Positions 9,360 to 18,456 of a DNA stretch of 35,718 bases are shown piece by piece. The notes beneath the pieces are model-generated. The model was not told where the DNA came from and did no database searches. It saw nothing but the letters and a program-made list of their open reading frames with translations. The DNA lies in contig JAQXBT010000042.1 in assembly GCA_029252265.1 (NCBI GenBank), positions 1 through 35,718 on the forward strand, given 5' to 3'. Source of the DNA: Flavobacteriaceae bacterium (lineage in GTDB: Bacteria > Bacteroidota > Bacteroidia > Flavobacteriales > Flavobacteriaceae). Numbering within the stretch: position 1 is the first letter of the stretch; each line of letters begins with the position of its first letter. The position numbers were made by a program, and so were the translations under genes.

Positions 9360-9842
9360 ATGCTTGTTAATTTTGACACCCTTCCCGAAACTGCTCGAAT
9401 TTGGATTTACCAATCCAATCGTTCATTTTCAGAAGTTGAATTAGAAGAAATAACTAAAAAACTAACGGTATTTTTAGAGGGGTGGACTGCGCATGGCGCG
9501 GATTTACAAGCAGGTTTCGAAATTAAATACAAACGGTTTATTGTGATTGCTTTGAACCAACAAATGAATGCTGCTACAGGCTGTTCTATCGATGCATCAG
9601 TGAAACTTATTCAAGATCTTGAAACGACTTATGAGGTAGATTTGATGGATAAAATGAACGTTTCCTACAAGCAAGGCGAATATGTTGCTTATAAAACCTT
9701 AATAGATTTTAAAAAGATGGCCAAAGACAAAGCGGTTTCTAAAAACACGATTGTGTTTAACAACTTGGTCAATTCGAAGGCTGAATACTTAGAATTTTGG
9801 GAAGTTCCGGCTTCTGAAAGCTGGCACAGTCGGTTTGTGTAA
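9360..9842 (+). CDS. Conserved Bacteroidota protein of unknown function (misnamed ABC transporter ATPase)
   Basis: A 160-residue soluble protein starting 20 bases after the CCG gene. Features seen: an N-terminal segment RIWIYQSNRSFSE, a central IVIALNQQMNAATGCSIDASV and the C-terminal FWEVPASESWHSRFV. The conserved NAATGCSID-type stretch with its cysteine looks like a functional core. Similar flavobacterial proteins are often called ABC transporter ATPase, but there is no Walker A, Walker B or signature motif. Its constant place at the end of the Fe-S operon suggests a linked role, which is inference. It converges on the ogt gene with 2 bases between stop codons. Confidence 0.72.
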   Translation: MLVNFDTLPETARIWIYQSNRSFSEVELEEITKKLTVFLEGWTAHGADLQAGFEIKYKRFIVIALNQQMNAATGCSIDASVKLIQDLETTYEVDLMDKMNVSYKQGEYVAYKTLIDFKKMAKDKAVSKNTIVFNNLVNSKAEYLEFWEVPASESWHSRFV

Positions 9843-9844
9843 TA

Positions 9845-10405
9845 TTAAGAAGTTTCAGATTCCCAAAACGTTAACTCATTAGGGTTGTGAGACTGTGTTA
9901 ATTCGAGCTGTAATAATTTCTTTTTGGAATACAGTCCTCCAGCATATCCAACTAATTTATTGGTGGAGCCTATGACTCGATGACAGGGGACGATCAAAGC
10001 TAGTGCATTGGCACCATTGGCGCTGGCCACCGCTCTGACGGCATTTTTATCTCCAATTTGAAGAGCTAATTCCAAATACGAGATCGTTTTTCCATACGGG
10101 ATACTTTGTAAAGCGTTCCATACATTCAATTGAAATGAACTGCCAACCATTTTAATCGGCAGCGAAAAGGACGTTTGTTCTCCTTTCAAAAAGGCACTAA
10201 TTTGGAGTCTGACGGATTTTAAAAAGGGTGTATCTTTGTCAACAAATTCAGCATTTAAACCCGACTGGATACGTTTGTCAACTGCAGATCGCATTTTTCG
10301 ATATCGAAAATCTAACAAACACAATTCATCTTCATAACTCCCAAGGATCAATTCCCCTATAGTGCTTTTGTAATATTGAAAAAAAATTGTGTTTGTGGAT
10401 TCCAT
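9845..10405 (-). CDS. ogt: Methylated-DNA--protein-cysteine methyltransferase
   Basis: A 186-residue O6-alkylguanine-DNA alkyltransferase. It removes methyl groups from O6-methylguanine (and O4-methylthymine) by irreversible transfer to its own cysteine. The active site PCHRVIG places the acceptor at Cys141 with His142 and Arg143. Upstream is the DNA-binding helix-turn-helix segment FQLNVWNALQSIPYGKTISYLELA (about 91-114) and the Arg/Asn region AVRAVASANGANAL. The N-terminal 70 residues form the usual ribonuclease-like domain. No AraC or Ada N-terminal domain is fused. It lies 4 bases downstream of the SIMPL-domain gene on the same strand and is probably cotranscribed with it. Confidence 0.95.
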   Translation of the reverse strand: MESTNTIFFQYYKSTIGELILGSYEDELCLLDFRYRKMRSAVDKRIQSGLNAEFVDKDTPFLKSVRLQISAFLKGEQTSFSLPIKMVGSSFQLNVWNALQSIPYGKTISYLELALQIGDKNAVRAVASANGANALALIVPCHRVIGSTNKLVGYAGGLYSKKKLLQLELTQSHNPNELTFWESETS

Positions 10406-10409
10406 TAGA

Positions 10410-11105
10410 TTAATCTATAGCAAAGCGCACTTTTACTTCACTTTCAATTTTAATGCCCGAAAATTCAATATCAATGGGTTCTTCCAAATCATTACTAGGG
10501 GCATATTCTAAGCTCATCTTTGCATTTCGTTGTGAATAATTTCGATTTTGATAATACTTATCGGAAATATAGATCGCATTTCCGAGGGCTTGACCCAAAG
10601 GTTCCACAAGAGATATAGCTTGTGCTTTTGCTTTTAAAATGGCTTTGGATCGCAGGATTAGTTTCAAGGCTTCAGATTTTGAATAATCTGTTTTTGTTAA
10701 TCGCACATTAGAAATGCCTTTGTCTTCTAAATGAATCAAAACTTTACTAGCTGTGAGTCCATCATAAACGATCAATTCGTAGGCTTTGGATTTGAGAACA
10801 CTTTTCTTTCTCAAGAAATATTTCTTATAGTTACTGGCTAAATCTTCAATTTTTAATTGTTTTTTTAAATTAATGCCCAAGCCTTCCAAAACACTTGCCA
10901 TTTCACGTTCTTGTTTTTCAACGGAGGTTTTATCTCGGTCTTCTTTTTCTTGAATTAAAATAGATAAATAGATGCGGTCGGGTTTTACGATTGAATCCAC
11001 TTTTGCGTTGGTTTCTAGATAAGGTTGATCAATGAAGTTTTTGGACTGTGCGTATCCGAAAAAGCAGGTCGCAATACAAATGGCAGTAAACATGTAATTT
11101 TTCAT
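10410..11105 (-). CDS. Secreted SIMPL-domain (DUF541) protein
   Basis: A 231-residue protein with a signal peptide (about 1-20, MKNYMFTAIC..FFGYAQS) followed by a SIMPL/DUF541 domain (BP26/OMP28 family). Family-like parts are the N-terminal strand KVDSIVKPDRIYLSILIQEKE, the middle region KSKAYELIVYDGLTAS..VLIHLEDKGISNVRL, and the helix RSKAILKAKAQAISLVEPLGQALG (about 155-178), followed by C-terminal strands ending SEVKVRFAID. Known members assemble into periplasmic or outer-membrane barrels of uncertain function. It is transcribed toward ogt and diverges from the GH3 fusion gene; the 183-210-base gap shows no exact TAnnTTTG box on either strand. Confidence 0.84.
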   Translation of the reverse strand: MKNYMFTAICIATCFFGYAQSKNFIDQPYLETNAKVDSIVKPDRIYLSILIQEKEDRDKTSVEKQEREMASVLEGLGINLKKQLKIEDLASNYKKYFLRKKSVLKSKAYELIVYDGLTASKVLIHLEDKGISNVRLTKTDYSKSEALKLILRSKAILKAKAQAISLVEPLGQALGNAIYISDKYYQNRNYSQRNAKMSLEYAPSNDLEEPIDIEFSGIKIESEVKVRFAID

Positions 11106-11315
11106 AAATTGGATATTTTTATTTTTTAATGAATATACAATTAATGTACCAAAGTTTAAAATAAACCCAAAGTTGTCTTTTTATATTACATGTCTTCTGA
11201 ATTGAGAGATGTTATTTTTTCTTACAAATAAAAATTGCGCTCAAAAACATTCTGTGTTTCTTTTAAAAACAGTAATTTGGTATAAGATTTGAAGTCCGTA
11301 TTTTTAAAACCATTT

Positions 11316-14231
11316 ATGCGCCAATTTTTTACACTCTATTTTTTCATTTTTTCATTATCACTTTTAGCCCAAGAATCTACTTCTCCATTGGAGACTTCAG
11401 ATGTGGAGCTGCAAAAATCATGGGTCGATAGCACCTATAACTCACTCAGCCTAAAAGAGAAAATAGGACAGTTGTATATGGTTCAAGTATTTTCAAATCA
11501 AGATCTAGCCACGAAAAAAACAATTCTCAACCAAATCACGACCCACCATATTGGAGGTATTATTTATTCTAATGGAGGTCCCGTACGACAAGCCCAATTG
11601 AACAATGAGCTACAAGCAGCGTCTAAAATTCCTTTATTGGTTGGAATGGATGCCGAGTGGGGGTTGAGCATGCGCTTGGATTCTACCTATGCCTTTCCAT
11701 GGAATATGACTTTGGGTGCGATTAAAAATTTAGACCTCATTCGTCAGACAGGAAAATATATAGGCGAACATTGCAAACGTATTGGGGTTCATTTTAATTT
11801 TGCGCCCGTGGTGGATATCAATACCAATCCCAAAAATCCGATTATAGGAAACCGTTCTTTTGGAGAAGATAAAGAAGAAGTCACAAATCGTGCTATGGCG
11901 TTTATGCAAGGCATGCAAAGTACGGGTGTGTTGGCCAATGCCAAACATTTTCCAGGGCATGGCGATACGGCCTCCGATTCACATAAAACACTGCCTACCA
12001 TTAATTTTTCGGCACAACGCATCGATTCTTTGGAGTTGTACCCATATAAAAAATTATTTTCAAAAGGATTATCATCTGTGATGGTAGCACACTTAAATGT
12101 GCCAAACCTCGATTCACGTCCCGATTATCCATCATCCTTATCGTATCCAATCGTCACCGAATTATTAAAAGAGAAACTAGGGTTCAAAGGGCTTATTTTT
12201 ACCGATGCACTGAGTATGAAAGGCGCTTCTAATTTTAGTGATCCTGGCGAAATTGACTTACAAGCGTTTTTGGCTGGTAATGATGTGATGCTGATGTCTA
12301 ATGAGGTCTCACAAGGGGTCGAAGCATTACAAACCGCTGTAGAATCGGGGCTTATTTCAGAAGACCGTTTGGCACATTCGGTCAAAAAAATATTAAGTGC
12401 CAAATATAAAGCTGGCTTGCATCAATTTGAACCTATTAAGACCACTAATTTAGTGGCCGATTTGAACCGTCAAAAAGATGATGTTTTATACCAACAACTG
12501 ATGGAAAATGCCATTACTTTGGTTCAAAATAACAATCAAATATTGCCCCTCAAAAATTTAGAATTACACAAAATCGCGTATGTAACTATGGGGAATGCGG
12601 ATGCAACACCCTTTATCAAAACGCTTAATAAATACTCTAAAGTAGATCCTGTAAGTGCCGATAATTTGGACGAACTTATCAGCGATTTAAGCCAGTACAA
12701 TACAGTGATTGTAGGGTTGCATACCTCCAATGCCAATCCGTGGAAATCCTATCAATTTACAGATAAAGAACTTGTGTGGCTTTACGAAATTGCACGCACC
12801 AATACGGTTATTTTAAACGTATTTTCAAAGCCCTATGCTTTAAATGACTTGAAGTCGATTGCTAATTTTGAAAGCATCCTAATGGCCTATCAAAATAGTC
12901 CAATAGCACAGCAAACTGCCGCACAAATTATTTTTGGTGCGCTTCCAGCAAAAGGAAAATTACCTGTGAGTTGTGGCTCAAACTTCAAAGCTGGTGATGG
13001 GATCATCACAAAAGCAATCGATCGTTTAACTTTCGGATTGCCGGAATCTGTAGGGATTGATTCAAGACGTTTACATAAAATTGATTCCATTGCTTCTTAT
13101 GCTATTTCAGAAAAAATGACGCCTGGTATACAACTTTTAGTGGCAAGAAAAGGAAAAGTGATTTATGAAAATTATTTTGGTCATCACACCTATAAAAATA
13201 TAAATAAGGTGAAATTTGATGATTTGTATGATGTCGCATCTCTCACCAAAATATTAGCAACACTTCCATTGCTTATGGAACTGGTAGATGCTGGCGTAAT
13301 TAGGTTAAAATCTACCTTAGGCGAATTGTTACCAGCCTATCAACACACAAATAAAGAGAGTATTACTGTTCAAGAGATGTTGTCTCACTTTGCACAACTA
13401 AAACCGTGGATTCCTTTTTACATATCGACCTTAGATTCGATCACTCAAAAGCCAAACGCGAAGTTTTATAGAAAAAGCAAGTCCAATAAATTTTCGATAA
13501 AAGTGAACGAACGCATGTACTTGCGAACCGATTTTAGAGACAGTATTCAAAACCGAATTATAGACTCTGATTTGTTAGAGGAAAAAAAATATAGATATAG
13601 TGACTTGCCTTATTATATTTTAAAATCGATTCTAGAAAATCACTACGATCAACCCCTTGATGCATTGGTACAACAGCATTTTTATAAATCAATAGGTGCC
13701 AATTTTTCAACCTTCAAACCTTTAGAAAAGTTCAATAAAAATCAACTCGTTCCCACTGAAAAAGACGATTATTTCCGATATGGTACGGTGCAAGGATATG
13801 CACATGATATGGGAGCTGCCATGCAAGGAGGCGTTGGCGGTCATGCAGGATTATTTAGCAATGCCAATGATGTTGCTAAACTCATGCAAATGTTTCTTCA
13901 AGAAGGGGTGTATGGCGGTAAACAGTATTTTTCATCAAATACATTTGAGGTTTTTAATACCTGTCATTATTGTGATCAGGAGAATCGAAGAGGGATCGGA
14001 TTTGACAAGCCACAACTTGAAGACGAAGGTCCTACTTGCGGCTGTTTGTCAGCGACTAGCTTTGGACATTCTGGATTTACAGGTGCTTACGCTTGGGCAG
14101 ATCCAGAAGAAGAAATAGTTTATGTATTTTTGGCCAATAGAACGTATCCTGATTCTGATTCAAATCGACTTTTGAAAGAAAATATTAGAACAGAAATACA
14201 ACGTTTGATTTACGAATCAATTATAGAATAA
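11316..14231 (+). CDS. Fusion of NagZ-like GH3 beta-N-acetylhexosaminidase and serine beta-lactamase-type hydrolase
   Basis: A 971-residue secreted two-enzyme protein. I start at ATG 11316 because MRQFFTLYFFIFSLSLLAQ is a clean signal peptide; an upstream TTG at 11289 would add nine poorly fitting residues. Domains: GH3 N-terminal barrel (about 40-370) with the NagZ signature AKHFPGHGD (209-217) and the general-acid His223 of DSH, nucleophile Asp297 in FTDALSM; GH3 C-terminal domain (about 395-560); serine hydrolase of beta-lactamase/PBP4 type (about 580-965) with Ser642-x-x-Lys645 (SLTK), Tyr761-Ser-Asp763, and HSG (918-920). NagZ-type GH3 enzymes release GlcNAc from cell-wall fragments. Its stop is one base before bshA, indicating coupled expression. 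All catalytic residues look intact. Confidence 0.93.
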   Translation: MRQFFTLYFFIFSLSLLAQESTSPLETSDVELQKSWVDSTYNSLSLKEKIGQLYMVQVFSNQDLATKKTILNQITTHHIGGIIYSNGGPVRQAQLNNELQAASKIPLLVGMDAEWGLSMRLDSTYAFPWNMTLGAIKNLDLIRQTGKYIGEHCKRIGVHFNFAPVVDINTNPKNPIIGNRSFGEDKEEVTNRAMAFMQGMQSTGVLANAKHFPGHGDTASDSHKTLPTINFSAQRIDSLELYPYKKLFSKGLSSVMVAHLNVPNLDSRPDYPSSLSYPIVTELLKEKLGFKGLIFTDALSMKGASNFSDPGEIDLQAFLAGNDVMLMSNEVSQGVEALQTAVESGLISEDRLAHSVKKILSAKYKAGLHQFEPIKTTNLVADLNRQKDDVLYQQLMENAITLVQNNNQILPLKNLELHKIAYVTMGNADATPFIKTLNKYSKVDPVSADNLDELISDLSQYNTVIVGLHTSNANPWKSYQFTDKELVWLYEIARTNTVILNVFSKPYALNDLKSIANFESILMAYQNSPIAQQTAAQIIFGALPAKGKLPVSCGSNFKAGDGIITKAIDRLTFGLPESVGIDSRRLHKIDSIASYAISEKMTPGIQLLVARKGKVIYENYFGHHTYKNINKVKFDDLYDVASLTKILATLPLLMELVDAGVIRLKSTLGELLPAYQHTNKESITVQEMLSHFAQLKPWIPFYISTLDSITQKPNAKFYRKSKSNKFSIKVNERMYLRTDFRDSIQNRIIDSDLLEEKKYRYSDLPYYILKSILENHYDQPLDALVQQHFYKSIGANFSTFKPLEKFNKNQLVPTEKDDYFRYGTVQGYAHDMGAAMQGGVGGHAGLFSNANDVAKLMQMFLQEGVYGGKQYFSSNTFEVFNTCHYCDQENRRGIGFDKPQLEDEGPTCGCLSATSFGHSGFTGAYAWADPEEEIVYVFLANRTYPDSDSNRLLKENIRTEIQRLIYESIIE

Positions 14232-14232
14232 T

Positions 14233-15369
14233 ATGAAGATAGGTATTGTGTGTTATCCAACGTTTGGAGGCAGTGGCGTTTTGGCGACCGAATTGGGTTT
14301 AGAATTATCCCGCAAAGGGCATCAAGTGCATTTTATTACGTACAGTCAACCTGTACGTTTAGAATTATTGAGTTCTAATGTTCATTTTCACGAAGTTAAT
14401 GTTCCCGATTATCCGTTGTTTCATTACCAGCCGTATGAGTTAGCCTTGTCTAGTAAATTGGTAGATATGGTCAAAGTTCACAAGATCGATGTGTTGCATG
14501 TTCACTATGCAATCCCACATGCGTATGCCGCTTATATGGCCAAAAAAATGCTTCACGAAGAAGGGGTTATTTTACCAATTGTGACCACCTTACACGGTAC
14601 CGATATTACGTTAGTAGGGAGCCATCCATTTTATAAAACGGCCGTGACGTTTAGTATTAATAAGTCCGATGCTGTGACCTCTGTTTCTCAAAATTTGAAA
14701 GAAGATACCCAGCGTTTGTTCAATACCAAGAAAGAAATTAAAGTGATTCCAAACTTTATTGATATCGATAAATATGTGACCACTTTTACCGATTGTGCTC
14801 GTGATCTGCTTGCGCTTCCTGAAGAACGTGTCATCACTCATGTGAGTAATTTCAGACCCGTTAAACGCATAGCAGATGTGATCGAAATATTCTTTAAAAT
14901 TCAAAAAGAAATGCCCGCTAAACTAATGATGGTAGGAGAGGGGCCGGAACGTAAACAAGCCGAGCAATTGTGTAAAACCTATGATATCGAAGATAAAGTG
15001 GTGTTTTTAGGCAATAGTAATGAAGTCGATAAAATACTCTGTTTTAGTGATTTATTTTTGCTCCCCTCTCAAACAGAGAGCTTTGGATTGGCAGCTTTAG
15101 AGGCGATGGCATCTGGAGTGCCGGTCATTTCAAGCAATTCTGGTGGGATTCCTGAAGTTAATATTGAAGGGGTGTCTGGTTTTTTAAGCCCAGTTGGTGC
15201 GATTGACGAAATGGCTCAAAATGCAATTAAAATTCTTAAAGATGATGCCGTTTTAGAAACCTTTAAAAAAGGGGCGAAAGCCACAGCCTCTAAATTTGAT
15301 ATTCATGAAATAGTGCCTTTTTATGAAGCTATTTATGAAGAAGCGCTTCAAAATTGCATTTCTATTTAA
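14233..15369 (+). CDS. bshA: N-acetyl-alpha-D-glucosaminyl L-malate synthase
   Basis: A 378-residue GT4-family retaining glycosyltransferase (GT-B fold). BshA joins UDP-GlcNAc to L-malate in the first step of bacillithiol synthesis. Typical features: N-terminal glycine-rich loop CYPTFGGSGVLATELG (7-22), VLHVHYAIPHAYAAYMAKKML, the acceptor/nucleotide segment TTLHGTDITLVG (about 119-130), HVSNFRPVKRI (about 203-213), and the C-terminal donor-binding ESFGLAALEAMASGVPVISSNSGGIPEV (E..G..ALEA motif, about 280-307). The length matches BshA. It follows the GH3 fusion by one base. BshB and BshC are not in the window, so the pathway is only partly seen here. Confidence 0.95.
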   Translation: MKIGIVCYPTFGGSGVLATELGLELSRKGHQVHFITYSQPVRLELLSSNVHFHEVNVPDYPLFHYQPYELALSSKLVDMVKVHKIDVLHVHYAIPHAYAAYMAKKMLHEEGVILPIVTTLHGTDITLVGSHPFYKTAVTFSINKSDAVTSVSQNLKEDTQRLFNTKKEIKVIPNFIDIDKYVTTFTDCARDLLALPEERVITHVSNFRPVKRIADVIEIFFKIQKEMPAKLMMVGEGPERKQAEQLCKTYDIEDKVVFLGNSNEVDKILCFSDLFLLPSQTESFGLAALEAMASGVPVISSNSGGIPEVNIEGVSGFLSPVGAIDEMAQNAIKILKDDAVLETFKKGAKATASKFDIHEIVPFYEAIYEEALQNCISI

Positions 15370-15405
15370 TTCGTAAAAAAATCATCACTTAGTCGTGCTC
15401 TAATT

Positions 15406-15435
15406 TTTGTTTTTGTAATAATACAATTACTTTTA
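15406..15435 (+). promoter_or_regulatory. Possible aroC promoter
   Basis: A TTTG (15406-15409) and a near-consensus TACTTTTA (15428-15435) are separated by 18 bases, 27 bases before the aroC start. The last base of the -7 box differs from TAnnTTTG, so this is tentative. Confidence 0.3.
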
Positions 15436-15461
15436 CATTCTAAACACATAAGGATAAGTAT

Positions 15462-16526
15462 ATGGCAGGGAATGCATTCGGATCAATTTTTAAACTGACT
15501 ACTTTTGGGGAGTCTCACGGAACCGCAATCGGCGGGGTAATTGATGGCTGTCCAGCAGGTGTTTCAATCGATTTTGAAGCGATTCAACTCGAAATGGACC
15601 GTCGTAAACCAGGACAATCCGCTATTGTAACCCAACGAAAAGAACCTGATACTGTTCAGTTTTTATCTGGAATTTTTGAAGGCATCACTACAGGAACGCC
15701 TATCGGGTTTGTAATTCAAAATGCCAATCAAAAATCAAATGATTATAGCCATATAAAAGACGTTTTTCGTCCTAGCCATGCCGATTACACCTATACCGAA
15801 AAATACGGCCAACGTGATTATAGAGGTGGCGGACGAAGTTCTGCACGTGAAACCGCCTGTCGCGTTGTGGCAGGAGCCATCGCAAAACAATTTCTGAAAA
15901 CAATTGAAATAAATGCCTATACCTCTTCAGTTGGAGAAATAGCACTTAATAAATCTTATAAAGAACTTAATTTAGCAAACGCTGAAACTAACGATGTGCG
16001 TTGTCCAGATTCAGAAGTGGCAGCACAAATGATTTCAAAAATAAAAGCCATTCGTAAAGAAGGGGATACCATTGGAGGCGTGATCTCCTGTGTCATTAAA
16101 AATGTTCCTGTAGGATTAGGAGAACCTGTGTTTGATCGTTTGCACGCACAATTAGGAAAAGCCATGCTTTCCATCAATGCAGTAAAAGGCTTTCAATACG
16201 GCAGTGGATTTGAAGGGACTCAACTCAAAGGAAGTCAACATAATGATGCCTTTAATGCTGATGGTTCTACCAAAACAAATTTATCTGGTGGGATTCAAGG
16301 GGGCATAAGTAACGGAATGGATATTTATTTTGATGTTGCTTTTAAACCCGTTGCGACCATCATGCAAGCGCAAGACACCATCGATAAAGATGGTAATGTG
16401 GTTGAAATGCATGGAAAAGGCCGACATGATCCTTGTGTTGTGCCAAGAGCGGTGCCTATTGTAGAAGCCATGGCTGCTTTAGTGATTGCCGATTTTATGC
16501 TCTTAAACCGGCTTAGTAAAGCTTAA
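15462..16526 (+). CDS. aroC: Chorismate synthase
   Basis: A 354-residue chorismate synthase, which eliminates phosphate from EPSP to give chorismate using reduced FMN, the last shared step to aromatic amino acids, folates and quinones. The three family signatures are present: [18 protein letters not shown] (about 17-34), [30 protein letters not shown] region (about 103-132), and [18 protein letters not shown] (about 325-342). Length and ends match typical single-domain AroC. It stands alone: the upstream gap is 92 bases after bshA and the next gene begins 102 bases downstream, so it may have its own promoter. Confidence 0.98.
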   Translation: MAGNAFGSIFKLTTFGESHGTAIGGVIDGCPAGVSIDFEAIQLEMDRRKPGQSAIVTQRKEPDTVQFLSGIFEGITTGTPIGFVIQNANQKSNDYSHIKDVFRPSHADYTYTEKYGQRDYRGGGRSSARETACRVVAGAIAKQFLKTIEINAYTSSVGEIALNKSYKELNLANAETNDVRCPDSEVAAQMISKIKAIRKEGDTIGGVISCVIKNVPVGLGEPVFDRLHAQLGKAMLSINAVKGFQYGSGFEGTQLKGSQHNDAFNADGSTKTNLSGGIQGGISNGMDIYFDVAFKPVATIMQAQDTIDKDGNVVEMHGKGRHDPCVVPRAVPIVEAMAALVIADFMLLNRLSKA

Positions 16527-16628
16527 AATTGAAGCCCTGACAAAATTTCATATTTAATTTTTCTATATTTATGGAAATTATCGGATGGATCGTACCTAGG
16601 TTCGTTCACTAACATTAAATTTAGAACT

Positions 16629-17954
16629 ATGAAATCACTCGCCTTACACTGGAAAATATTAATTGGCATGCTGTTAGGGGTGACCTTTGGTTTTATAATG
16701 CTTGAAGTACAGGGCGGAGGCGATTTTATTGCGAGTTGGATCAAACCCATTGGAACCATTTTTGTAAAACTTCTAAAATTAATTGCGGTTCCGCTTATTT
16801 TAGCGTCGCTCATTAAAGGGATTTCAGACTTAAAAGACATCTCTAAATTTGCGTCGATTGGGCTCAAAACGATTATTATTTATGTCCTCACCACTGTGAT
16901 TGCGATAAGTATCGGATTGATTTTGGTGAATACACTAAACCCAGGGGAAGGGGTTTCTACAGAAACCATTGCAAAATTAACTGAAACTTACGCTGATAAC
17001 AGCAGTGTGCAAGGAAAAATAGCAGAAGCAGGCCGCCAACAAGCCAGCCGTCCTTTAGATTTTCTGGAGGCGATGGTTCCTGACAATGCCTTTTTGGCAC
17101 TCAGCAATAACAAACTGATGCTTCAAGTAATTTTTCTAGCCATGTTTTTAGGAATTTCTCTCTTGCTAGTGGGCGAAAAAAGTGCCAAACCCCTCAAAGA
17201 TTTCTTTGATTCATTAAATGATGTGGTCCTTAAAATGGTTGATTTAATTATGTTAACGGCACCTTTTGCCGTCTTTTCATTATTGGCTAATGTAGTGGTC
17301 TCATCTGGAGATCCGGAGTTGTTATATGCGCTTCTGTTTTATGCAGGCGTGGTTGTTGGTGGTTTGTTTTTGATGATTTGTTTTTATCTTGTTTTGGTAT
17401 CCGTAATTACCAAACGGAATCCAATTTGGTTTTTAAAGCAAATCAGTCCAGCACAGTTATTAGCTTTTTCAACAAGTAGTAGCGCGGCAACCTTGCCAGT
17501 TACGATGGAACGTGTGGAAGAGCACTTGGGCGTCGATAAAGAAGTCTCTAGTTTTGTATTACCGGTTGGTGCTACCATCAACATGGATGGCACCAGTTTA
17601 TACCAAGCAGTCGCCGCGGTATTTATTGCACAAGCTTTGAATTTTGATCTCACCTTTGCCGATCAATTAACCATTGTTCTAACGGCACTTTTAGCCTCCA
17701 TTGGGAGTGCGGCCGTGCCAGGTGCAGGAATGGTGATGTTGGTCATTGTCCTCGAATCGGTTGGCTTTCCAGCGGATAAATTAGCAATTGGACTCGCACT
17801 TATTTTTGCAGTCGATCGTCCTTTAGATATGTGCCGTACCATGGTGAATGTGACTGGTGATGCCACAGTGTCTATGATTGTTGCCAAACTCGAAGGCAAA
17901 CTCCACACCCCAAAATCTAAAGAATGGGATGACCATTTGGAGGAAGTGAAGTAA
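16629..17954 (+). CDS. Dicarboxylate/amino acid:cation symporter (SDF family), probably aspartate/glutamate
   Basis: A 441-residue inner-membrane transporter of the DAACS/SDF family (GltPh, GltP, EAAT). It shows the two hairpin motifs: Ser-rich STSSSAATLP (281-290) of HP1 and ATINMDGTSLYQ (NMDGT 318-322) of TM7, plus HP2 SIGSAAVPGAGM and TM8 LDMCRTMVNVTGDA (about 399-412). Arg403, Asn407 and Asp411 align with GltPh Arg397, Asn401 and Asp405, which favours acidic amino acids over neutral amino acids or C4-dicarboxylates. The C terminus is intact (stop 17952-17954) although IS remnant sequence begins within about 30 bases after it. Confidence 0.94.
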   Translation: MKSLALHWKILIGMLLGVTFGFIMLEVQGGGDFIASWIKPIGTIFVKLLKLIAVPLILASLIKGISDLKDISKFASIGLKTIIIYVLTTVIAISIGLILVNTLNPGEGVSTETIAKLTETYADNSSVQGKIAEAGRQQASRPLDFLEAMVPDNAFLALSNNKLMLQVIFLAMFLGISLLLVGEKSAKPLKDFFDSLNDVVLKMVDLIMLTAPFAVFSLLANVVVSSGDPELLYALLFYAGVVVGGLFLMICFYLVLVSVITKRNPIWFLKQISPAQLLAFSTSSSAATLPVTMERVEEHLGVDKEVSSFVLPVGATINMDGTSLYQAVAAVFIAQALNFDLTFADQLTIVLTALLASIGSAAVPGAGMVMLVIVLESVGFPADKLAIGLALIFAVDRPLDMCRTMVNVTGDATVSMIVAKLEGKLHTPKSKEWDDHLEEVK

Positions 17955-17986
17955 TTCTAGTTTATTGTCAATACAAAAAGAATGTA

Positions 17987-18325
17987 ATGGGGGGATTTAC
18001 CAAGTTTGAAACCGCCTCACAATTATGTAGTTATGTAGGCATTACGCCCACAATAAGAGAATCTGGAAGCAGTGTAAGAGGCAGAGCCAGAATCAGTAAA
18101 GTTGGAAACAGAAAGTTAAGAAACTTACTTTTCTTATGTTCATTTACGGCTTGCAAACACAATAAGGGTTGCAGCGATCTTTACCAAAGAATTACAACTA
18201 AAGGAAAGAACAAGAAATTAGCCTTAATAGCCGTTTCTAATAAGCTGCTAAAACAGTGTTTCGCAATTGCAAAATCAGGACATCCTTATGATCCAACTTT
18301 TGTGTCTGTGTTAGAGGTTAAGTAG
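17987..18325 (+). pseudogene. C-terminal remnant of an IS110-family transposase
   Basis: A 112-codon open stretch that encodes only the Transposase_20 (IS116/IS110/IS902) domain. Diagnostic parts are FETASQLCSYVGITPTIRESG, RGRARISKVGNRKLRNLLFL, and KLALIAVSNKLLKQCFAIAKSGHPYD. The Ser-Gly of RESG corresponds to the serine now known to be catalytic in IS110 recombinases. The whole N-terminal DEDD RuvC-like domain (about 200 residues) is missing, and reading upstream in frame soon enters unrelated sequence next to the symporter stop, so the ATG at 17987 is internal to the original gene. It cannot move itself. Homology seems to continue a short way past the stop (to roughly 18385) into what may be the old 3' end of the element. 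Confidence 0.88.
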
Positions 18326-18436
18326 TAAGTTAACTCTAAAAATAATGAACCAAAAACGCTTAATTATAAAATTATGCCTGGCATACTAGTGTCAAAAAAT
18401 TATTAAGAAAAGAGTTGTTTTTTAGCTCAGTTCTTT

Positions 18437-18446
18437 GTTGTGCAAC
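18437..18446 (+). repeat. Left copy of 10-bp inverted repeat flanking the secreted-protein gene
   Basis: GTTGTGCAAC lies 11 bases beyond the stop codon of the minus-strand gene at 18457-19113. Its exact reverse complement is at 19130-19139, just past the other end of that gene. Confidence 0.6.
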
Positions 18447-18456
18447 GTTTTTATTT

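Noticed and set aside
11289-11315. TTG at 11289 as the start of the GH3 fusion
   Set aside because: The ATG at 11316 gives a canonical signal peptide; the nine extra residues would spoil it.
17987-18325. A complete small gene starting with the ATG at 17987
   Set aside because: All of it matches the C-terminal domain of a much longer IS110 transposase; the ATG is internal.
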